A DNA stretch of 64,000 bases from Leucobacter sp. OH1287 (GTDB lineage Bacteria; Actinomycetota; Actinomycetes; Actinomycetales; Microbacteriaceae). The notes beneath the pieces were generated by a model, which was not told the DNA's origin, did no database searches, and saw only the letters and a program-made list of their open reading frames with translations. The position numbers were made by a program, and so were the translations under genes. Below are positions 58,489 through 64,000 of the stretch, piece after piece (the stretch's first letter is position 1; each line of letters starts with the position of its first letter). The stretch lies in contig NZ_RQYM01000001.1 of assembly GCF_003859945.1 (NCBI RefSeq), positions 177,874 to 241,873 on the forward strand. The letters are read 5' to 3'.

Positions 58489-59055
58489 CTAGCTTGGGTA
58501 GTCGCCGCGCTTAACCTGCGGCTTTGGCAGGCGCAGGATCCGTAACTGGGCTGCGCGACTGATCGCGTACCAGCGGAAGCGGTTAACGTTCTCTGCGCCA
58601 AACTTTCGCTCCAGCGCCTTCTTCAGCTTCAGCGTCATAAAGATTGAGTCGAGCACAACCAGACCGACAAAGGTCCAGAGGAAGATCATGCTGTAGACGG
58701 CGATGTTGCGCGGCAGCAGTGTGAGGATCAGCACAACCAGCATCACCGGGATTAAAAGCTCGCCAATGTTCCAGCGCGCATCAACCCAGTTGCGGATGAA
58801 GCGGCGCTGCGGCCCCTTATCGCGGACGGTTAGGTAGCGTTCCTCGCCCTGCGCCATGCCAACGCGGGCGCGGTCACGGGCACGCGCGTACTCTTCGCGG
58901 GCGCGTCGCTTCGCCTCTTTACTGCGATCGCCGATCAGCGGCCGTTCCTTGCGAGCCTGTGCCTCTTTTCGGGTCGGTGTTGGGCGGCCCTTGCCAACCG
59001 TCTGCTGACGCTCGCCAGTGCTCTCGTCGCTGGTTTTGTGCTGATCTGTTGCCAC
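58489..59055 (-). CDS. DUF3043 membrane protein
   Basis: This 188-residue protein has a charged N-terminal half (GKGRPTPTRKEAQARKERPL, many Arg/Lys) and two membrane segments near residues 100-140. It matches the DUF3043 family found in actinobacteria. The function is unknown. It is convergent with pyrD, 7 bases apart at the stops. It was placed on the minus strand by its conserved PTPTRKEA start region. Confidence 0.87.
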   Translation of the reverse strand: MATDQHKTSDESTGERQQTVGKGRPTPTRKEAQARKERPLIGDRSKEAKRRAREEYARARDRARVGMAQGEERYLTVRDKGPQRRFIRNWVDARWNIGELLIPVMLVVLILTLLPRNIAVYSMIFLWTFVGLVVLDSIFMTLKLKKALERKFGAENVNRFRWYAISRAAQLRILRLPKPQVKRGDYPS

Positions 59056-59152
59056 GGATTATCCTCGCAGTGTTTTGATACGACTTACAGATCAATACTA
59101 CCGGCTTTTGCGTGAACAACGGACCTGATTCGCTGCTCGCTAAATTAGGGTT

Positions 59153-59181
59153 TTAACCAACTGAATGCGGGGCTGTAGAAT
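59153..59181 (+). promoter_or_regulatory. Promoter of the ErpA-like gene
   Basis: TTAACC at 59153-59158 and TAGAAT at 59176-59181 are 17 bases apart. AAAAGGAG follows at 59206-59213 before the ATG at 59220, so this message does have a leader. Confidence 0.5.
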
Positions 59182-59219
59182 GGTTAGACAGAGTTTTTCA
59201 GCGTGAAAAGGAGTGCGCC

Positions 59220-59570
59220 ATGAGCGTTGCGGCAGAGATTCCGACACACGGCGTATCTTTGACCGATGCGGCAAGAGATAAGGTTCGCAGCCTCCTAGAT
59301 CAGGAGGGTCGGGATGACCTGCGACTGCGGGTTGCGGTGCAGCCGGGCGGTTGCTCAGGTCTTATCTACCAGCTCTATTTTGATGAGCGGATCCTTGACG
59401 GCGACGCGGTTGTTGATTTCGACGGTGTTGAGGTGGTTGTTGATGAGATGAGCGTCCCGTATCTAAACGGTGCTTCGATCTCGTTTGAGGACACCATTGA
59501 AAAGCAGGGATTTACGATTGACAACCCAAACGCGCAGGGCAGCTGCGCGTGTGGCGATAGTTTTAGCTAA
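59220..59570 (+). CDS. Iron-sulfur cluster carrier, ErpA/IscA type
   Basis: This 116-residue A-type carrier has the three conserved cysteines in PGGCSGLIYQLYF and GSCACGDSF. It delivers Fe-S clusters to client enzymes. It lies just upstream of the cytochrome oxidase genes, the usual place in actinobacteria, and has its own promoter and strong ribosome binding site. Confidence 0.93.
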   Translation: MSVAAEIPTHGVSLTDAARDKVRSLLDQEGRDDLRLRVAVQPGGCSGLIYQLYFDERILDGDAVVDFDGVEVVVDEMSVPYLNGASISFEDTIEKQGFTIDNPNAQGSCACGDSFS

Positions 59571-59743
59571 AAATTTTTCCAGCGTGATTTCAAGGAAAAA
59601 TGCATAATTATTCACCAAAACGGCGGCGTGTGTCCTGAGAACTTCCTGAAAGGCGGTAAGCTATCAGGGAGTAATCAGGTTTTTATTGCCGTTGGTAATT
59701 GCCGTTGGGAATTGAACCTGGGACACACTTTGAAAGGGATCCA

Positions 59744-60619
59744 GTGCGTGCTACACGTCGAATGAAATGGTTAACAGCAGCAGCTGCTGCAAGCGCTGCG
59801 CTGTTGCTTGCTGGTTGCTCACCAGCACAGCAGCGAGGCTTCCTACCAGAAGGTTCAGAGGGAGCTACTAATCACACCTCCGCGCTCACAGGAATTTGGA
59901 CAACATCCTGGATTGTGCTGCTCGGTGTGGGTGTTCTGACCTGGTCTTTGATCATTTGGGCTGCAATCGCGTATCGCCGTCGCAAGGGTGAAACCGGTGT
60001 TCCTGTGCAGCTGCAGTACCACATGCCGATTGAGACATTCTTCACCGTGGTGCCGGTTATCTTCATCCTCACCTTCTTTGCCTTCACCGCAAAGACACAG
60101 AGCGCGGTTGAGGAGCCGATTAAGAACCCTGACACCCGTGTTGAGGTAATCGGTAAGCGCTGGGCGTGGGACTTCAACTACACCGACGAGGACGTTCACT
60201 TCTCCGGTGTGCAGGTGCAGACCGACGAAAAGGGCTCACCAACCGAAGACACAATGCCTGTTCTCTACCTGCCGGTTAACAAAACCACCGAGATCAAGCT
60301 TGAGTCACGTGACGTGATCCACTCCTTCTGGGTTGTTGAGTATCTTTACAAGAAAGATATGATCCCCGGTAAAACCAACTACATGTACTTCACCCCAACC
60401 AAGACCGGCACCTTCGTTGGTAAGTGTGCTGAGCTCTGTGGTGAGTACCACTCAATGATGCTTTTTGAGGTGAGGGTCGTTGAGCAGGAAGAGTACGACG
60501 CGTACATCGCTAGCCTGCGCGAGAACCCTGACAACCGAGGTCTGCTCGGCCTTGAGTACAACCCGAACCAGAATCTTCCGGGAGACAGTGTTCCCGGAGA
60601 AGAAAGTCATGAGGGATAA
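59744..60619 (+). CDS. ctaC: Cytochrome c oxidase subunit II
   Basis: This 291-residue subunit receives electrons from cytochrome c. Signal peptide with lipobox [10 protein letters not shown] comes first, then two membrane helices and the periplasmic CuA domain: HSFWVVEYL (His), and [12 protein letters not shown] (two Cys, Glu, His, Met). I chose GTG 59744 with AAAGGGA upstream, rather than the more upstream TTG 59699. Encoded together with ctaD and ctaF. The untranslated stretch 59571-59743 holds no other gene. Confidence 0.95.
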   Translation: MRATRRMKWLTAAAAASAALLLAGCSPAQQRGFLPEGSEGATNHTSALTGIWTTSWIVLLGVGVLTWSLIIWAAIAYRRRKGETGVPVQLQYHMPIETFFTVVPVIFILTFFAFTAKTQSAVEEPIKNPDTRVEVIGKRWAWDFNYTDEDVHFSGVQVQTDEKGSPTEDTMPVLYLPVNKTTEIKLESRDVIHSFWVVEYLYKKDMIPGKTNYMYFTPTKTGTFVGKCAELCGEYHSMMLFEVRVVEQEEYDAYIASLRENPDNRGLLGLEYNPNQNLPGDSVPGEESHEG

Positions 60620-60624
60620 CCAAA

Positions 60625-62271
60625 ATGAAGAAGGGTAACGTAGTCGTTTCGTGGCTGACGTCCACGGACCATAAAGTTATCGGGTACATGTACCTGATCA
60701 GCTCGTTCTTGTACTTCCTCGTCGGCGGTATGATGGCGTTGATTATTCGTGCTCAGCTGTTTGCTCCGGGCCTTGAGGTTGTTGCCACCAAGGAACAGTT
60801 CAACCAGCTGTTCACAATGCACGGCACAATCATGCTGCTGATATTTGCAACACCGCTGTTCGCCGGTTTCGCTAACGTGATGCTGCCGCTGCAGATCGGC
60901 GCTCCGGACGTGTCATTCCCGCGTCTTAACGCTTTCGCGTTCTGGCTCTACACCTTCGGTTCACTGATCGCTGTTGGTGGCTTCCTCACCCCACAGGGTG
61001 CGGCATCATTCGGCTGGTTTGCATACGCACCACTGTCAAGCGAAACCTTCTCACCGGGCATCGGCGGAAACCTCTGGGTGCTCGGCCTGGGCATCGGTGG
61101 TTTCGGCACAATCCTCGGCGGTGTTAACTTCATCACAACCATCCTGACAATGCGCGCACCTGGTCTGACCATGTGGCGGATGAGCGTGTTCACCTGGAAC
61201 ACCCTGATCACCTCGATCCTGATCCTACTGATCTTCCCAGTGCTCGCGGCTGCGATGCTCGCGCTTGCCTCAGACCGTATCTTCGGTTCCCACGTCTACG
61301 ACGTTGAAACCGGTGGTCCGATCCTCTGGCAGCACCTCTTCTGGTTCTTCGGCCACCCAGAGGTTTACGTTATCGCGCTGCCGTTCTTCGGCATTGTCTC
61401 CGAGATCTTCCCGGTATTCAGCCGCAAGCCAATCTTCGGTTACAAGACACTTATTTACGCAACAATCTCGATTGCTGCGCTGTCAATGACCGTGTGGGCT
61501 CACCACATGTTCGTCACCGGATCTGTGCTGCTGCCGTTCTTCGCCCTGATGACAATGCTCATCGCGGTTCCGACCGGTGTAAAGATCTTCAACTGGGTTG
61601 GCACCATGTGGCGCGGATCCATCACCTTCGAAACTCCGATGCTCTGGGGTATCGGTTTCATGGTGACATTCGTGTTCGGTGGTCTCACCGGTGTAATCCT
61701 CGCGTCACCAGCGCTTGACTTCCACCTGTCAGACTCCTACTTCGTGGTTGCTCACTTCCACTACGTAATCTTCGGCACCGTGGTGTTCGCGATGTTCGCT
61801 GGCTTCTTCTTCTGGTGGCCAAAGTGGACAGGCAAGCGCCTCAACGAGCGCCTCGGCAAGATCCAGTTCTGGCTGCTGTTCATCGGCTTCCACACAACCT
61901 TCCTGGTTCAGCACTGGATCGGTGTGATGGTTATGCCACGTCGTTACTACACCTACCTGCCAGAGGATGGTGTCACCTGGATGAACCAGCTGTCAACCGT
62001 TGGCTCAATCATCCTGGCGATCTCATTCCTGCCATTCCTGCTCAACGTTTACATCACAGCGCGCAGCGGCAAGAAGGTATTGTCAGACGACCCGTGGGGC
62101 TTCGGCCGCTCACTCGAGTGGGCAACAAGCTGCCCACCTCCTCGCCACAACTTCAACGCGATCCCGCGGATCCGCTCAGAATCACCTGCGTTCGATCTGC
62201 ACCATCCAGAGGTTAGTGGAATTGAGCAGGTCAAACCGGTTCAACCAGCACTCAGTGAATCTAGGGGATAA
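60625..62271 (+). CDS. ctaD: Cytochrome c oxidase subunit I
   Basis: This 548-residue membrane protein reduces oxygen and pumps protons. It has 12 helices with haem/copper ligands in [27 protein letters not shown] and VAHFHYV. A proline- and charge-rich C-terminal tail is present. It follows ctaC by 5 bases. Codon choice is that of a highly expressed gene, with few GGATCC motifs. Confidence 0.97.
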   Translation: MKKGNVVVSWLTSTDHKVIGYMYLISSFLYFLVGGMMALIIRAQLFAPGLEVVATKEQFNQLFTMHGTIMLLIFATPLFAGFANVMLPLQIGAPDVSFPRLNAFAFWLYTFGSLIAVGGFLTPQGAASFGWFAYAPLSSETFSPGIGGNLWVLGLGIGGFGTILGGVNFITTILTMRAPGLTMWRMSVFTWNTLITSILILLIFPVLAAAMLALASDRIFGSHVYDVETGGPILWQHLFWFFGHPEVYVIALPFFGIVSEIFPVFSRKPIFGYKTLIYATISIAALSMTVWAHHMFVTGSVLLPFFALMTMLIAVPTGVKIFNWVGTMWRGSITFETPMLWGIGFMVTFVFGGLTGVILASPALDFHLSDSYFVVAHFHYVIFGTVVFAMFAGFFFWWPKWTGKRLNERLGKIQFWLLFIGFHTTFLVQHWIGVMVMPRRYYTYLPEDGVTWMNQLSTVGSIILAISFLPFLLNVYITARSGKKVLSDDPWGFGRSLEWATSCPPPRHNFNAIPRIRSESPAFDLHHPEVSGIEQVKPVQPALSESRG

Positions 62272-62277
62272 CCAGTA

Positions 62278-62703
62278 ATGAAATCCAACATTGTTATCTA
62301 CGGTATTCTTACCGGCTACTTCGCGCTGCTGGCGTCAATCTACACCTTCTGGCACATGTCAGCCTACAATGGCGAGATTGAGTGGGCAGGAACCCTCTGC
62401 ATCCTCGGATCAGGTTTCATGACCGCGTTCTACGTCGGCTACCTGCGACTTCACTACAAGAAGCAGGGCGGTGAGCTGCACGAGGATCGACTCGACGCAG
62501 ACATCGACGACGCGGATCCAGAGCTCGGAGAGTTCAGCCCGTGGAGCTGGTGGCCACTCGTGCTCGCCTTCGGTATCGCAATCGTTACCCTCGGTCTGTG
62601 CATCGGTGTCAACTACTGGCTCGCATTCTACGGTGCACCGCTCGTGCTCGTGGGTGTTGTCGGTTTGATCTTCGAGTACTACCGCGGCAACTTCGCCCGC
62701 TAG
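62278..62703 (+). CDS. ctaF: Cytochrome c oxidase subunit IV, actinobacterial type
   Basis: This 141-residue membrane protein has four hydrophobic segments, ending LVLVGVVGLIFEYYRGNFAR. This is the small subunit found only in actinobacterial oxidases, following ctaD. The ATG lies six bases after the ctaD stop. Its role is structural. Confidence 0.93.
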   Translation: MKSNIVIYGILTGYFALLASIYTFWHMSAYNGEIEWAGTLCILGSGFMTAFYVGYLRLHYKKQGGELHEDRLDADIDDADPELGEFSPWSWWPLVLAFGIAIVTLGLCIGVNYWLAFYGAPLVLVGVVGLIFEYYRGNFAR

Positions 62704-62731
62704 TTGAACTCTCGTTTAGGTAGAGTACAAT
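62704..62731 (+). promoter_or_regulatory. Promoter of the GNAT gene (leaderless type)
   Basis: TTGAAC at 62704-62709, 16 bases, TACAAT at 62726-62731, then six bases to ATG 62738. No Shine-Dalgarno sequence. Confidence 0.6.
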
Positions 62732-62737
62732 CACACT

Positions 62738-63181
62738 ATGATGATTTCAATCCGTCGAGGCCAGCCTGAAGACGCTCCCAAGCTCTTCATGCTGGCCTCA
62801 CAGTATCAGACCGGCCGTGAACCAATCACCCGTGACGAGTTCACCATCACACTCGACAACATCCTCAGATACCGTGAACAGGAAACAAACGTGCTGTTCA
62901 TCGCAGAGATCGAAGGAGAGGTTGTCGGCTACTCGCTGATGACCGTGTCACGGCTGCTGCACGCGCCAGGCCTCACCGCCCACCTGCAAGAAATCGTGGT
63001 CGATAAAGAATCACGCAAACAGGGCATCGGTGACAGGCTGATGGCAGCAAACGAGCACTACTGTATGGGACGCGGCGTCCGCCAACTCTCCGCAGTAACC
63101 AGCCACATCGGCAGCTTCTACAACCATCGCGGATTCGAACCAATCGGCCAGCACTACCGCAAAGTGCTAGAAATCGGTTAA
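62738..63181 (+). CDS. GNAT-family N-acetyltransferase
   Basis: This 147-residue protein has the GNAT acetyl-CoA loop in EIVVDKESRKQGIGDRLMAA (Q/RxxGxG/A pattern) and the C-terminal FYNHRGFEPIGQHYRK. The substrate is unknown. Either of two adjacent ATGs may be used; the first (62738) fits a leaderless promoter. Confidence 0.88.
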   Translation: MMISIRRGQPEDAPKLFMLASQYQTGREPITRDEFTITLDNILRYREQETNVLFIAEIEGEVVGYSLMTVSRLLHAPGLTAHLQEIVVDKESRKQGIGDRLMAANEHYCMGRGVRQLSAVTSHIGSFYNHRGFEPIGQHYRKVLEIG

Positions 63182-63200
63182 CGCACACTTACACAGTCCC

Positions 63201-63228
63201 GCGCCCCGCAGTATCCGCTGTGGGGCGC
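63201..63228 (+). terminator. Strong GC-rich hairpin after the GNAT gene
   Basis: An 11-bp stem (63201-63211 with 63218-63228, one G-T pair) around a six-base loop. No T tract follows, so it may be a terminator of the non-canonical actinobacterial type. Confidence 0.5.
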
Positions 63229-63250
63229 AACTGTACCCCCCGCCCAGCAC

Positions 63251-63256
63251 TACTAT
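63251..63256 (+). promoter_or_regulatory. -10 box of the amidase pseudogene (leaderless type)
   Basis: TACTAT lies six bases before ATG 63263, with no ribosome binding site. Confidence 0.4.
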
Positions 63257-63262
63257 AGAACC

Positions 63263-63910
63263 ATGACATCCCAGAAAGGTTCCAAGCTACCGTTTCTAAC
63301 CGCGGCAAAGACAGCCGCGGCAGTGCAGGCGGGCAGTATCAGCGCTACACAGGTGACAAGCGCTGCGCTTGCCCGTATCGCGGAGCTGAATCCGCACACA
63401 CAGGCCTTCAGCGAGGTGTGGGAGGACCTCGCGCTGCGGGTCGCAGCTGAGATCGACTGGGTTGACGGATCCACCCGCAAGAAACTGCCGCTGGCCGGTG
63501 TGCCCTTCGCTGTGAAGGGGAGTACCGAGCTTATGCACCCGGTTAATGTGCTGCTGCTTGCGGCGGGTGCTGTGCCGATCGGGCGCACCCATATTCCGCA
63601 ACTGTGTGTTTGGGGGATTACAGACAGTACAGAGGCGACCGTGCAGAACCCGCTCTACCCGGGGCGGACACCGGGCGGTTCCTCCGGCGGTGCCGCGGCC
63701 GCTGTTGCTGCGGCTTTTCCGTCCCGAGTTCGCGGCGGATCCTGACCCCGGGGTGAATTCAGCGCTTGAGTCGGCTCCTGTCGTTAAAGCGGATCCAGCG
63801 CATGTAGCGGATCCAGTGCTCAGCGGCGTCAGGATCTTCTCTGACGTGAGAAGCGCGACGCTGGGTATGCCTGTTTCAAGAACAGTTAAAAAGGCGGTCA
63901 GCGGGGCTGC
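63263..63910 (+). pseudogene. Amidase-signature enzyme, deleted and frameshifted
   Basis: Frame one (63263-63745) encodes amidase residues up to GGSSGGAAAAVAAA, including FAVKGSTEL with the catalytic Lys, and then drifts and stops. From about 63711 a +1 frame continues, and reads GVRIFSDVRSATLGMPVSRT, which resembles the amidase stretch after the first third. The catalytic Ser region (normally SDGGGSIR) and about 100 residues between are missing. The frame then runs into the repeated sequence at 63917. It is a broken gene, or one altered by an adjacent insertion. Confidence 0.65.
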
Positions 63911-63916
63911 TGTCGG

Positions 63917-63962
63917 TGACGGTCGAAAAGTAGCCCAAAATGACGGGCGAAAAGTAGCCCAA
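63917..63962. mobile_element. Possible end of an insertion element: two 22-bp direct repeats
   Basis: A 22-bp unit TGACGG-(T/G)-CGAAAAGTAGCCCAA occurs at 63917-63938 and 63941-63962 with one mismatch and a 24-bp period. Repeated transposase-binding sites of this kind occur at the ends of IS21-type elements, and the amidase gene breaks off exactly here. ATG at 63998-64000 at the window end could be the start of the transposase. No transposase sequence is in view. Confidence 0.4.
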
Positions 63963-64000
63963 CAAACGTACTGCTATTCTACCTCTGTTCTAGCTACATG

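Overview
The window is a piece of an actinobacterial chromosome, most like the Microbacteriaceae or close relatives. The supporting markers are mshC (mycothiol synthesis), a PafB/PafC-type WYL regulator next to tatC, an RNase E with long low-complexity flanks, a DUF3043 gene, an actinobacterial cytochrome oxidase set (ctaC-ctaD-ctaF), a VKOR homologue and a surface protein with a LAQTG sorting-type signal. The DNA is fairly GC-rich and densely coded on both strands. Several starts look leaderless: a TAnnnT -10 box lies only 6-7 bases before the start codon and there is no Shine-Dalgarno sequence.

Layout. 1-940: the 3' end of coaE converges on a VKOR gene, and both genes end inside a 25-bp tandem repeat. 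1.1-11.8 kb: a translation and biosynthesis block, rne-rplU-rpmA-obgE-proB-proA-small membrane protein-nadD-Pro/Glu-repeat membrane protein-rsfS, closed by tRNA-Ala(GGC). 12.0-15.3 kb: an island beside the tRNA with different base use. It holds a BcgI-like fused restriction-methylation subunit, a specificity subunit broken by a one-base shift in a T tract, and the remnant of a serine recombinase. 15.6-18.3 kb: a surface protein with three 804-bp repeats. 18.4-31.4 kb: gluQ, an MFS exporter, an SGNH hydrolase, an SF2 helicase, ligA, gatCAB, dinB and a DedA protein. 31.4-38.7 kb (minus strand): leuB, an oligopeptide-type ABC importer with fused ATPases, and an EamA exporter. 38.8-44.9 kb: tRNA-Leu(GAG), a Nudix hydrolase, an M20 peptidase, uppP, mshC, a HAD phosphatase and trmI. 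45.0-53.9 kb: an FKBP-like lipoprotein, a fused PafB-PafC regulator, tatC, an RNA-helicase-like protein with an RGG insert, lnt and an SDR protein. 53.9-62.7 kb: a methyltransferase, hisD, nrdR, pyrD, DUF3043, an ErpA-like carrier and the oxidase genes. 62.7-64.0 kb: a GNAT protein and an amidase pseudogene that runs into what looks like the end of an insertion element.

The most unusual whole-window signal is the palindrome GGATCC. I counted about 117 copies by eye, against roughly 20 expected from base composition. It is spread through host genes in several reading frames, but there is only one copy in the restriction-modification island. Half of the Gly-Ser pairs in rne are written GGA TCC although both codons look uncommon elsewhere. 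This resembles the highly iterated palindromes known from cyanobacteria and may reflect a methylation, repair or DNA-uptake process. The second main lead is the BcgI-like system with its possible switch-like frameshift.
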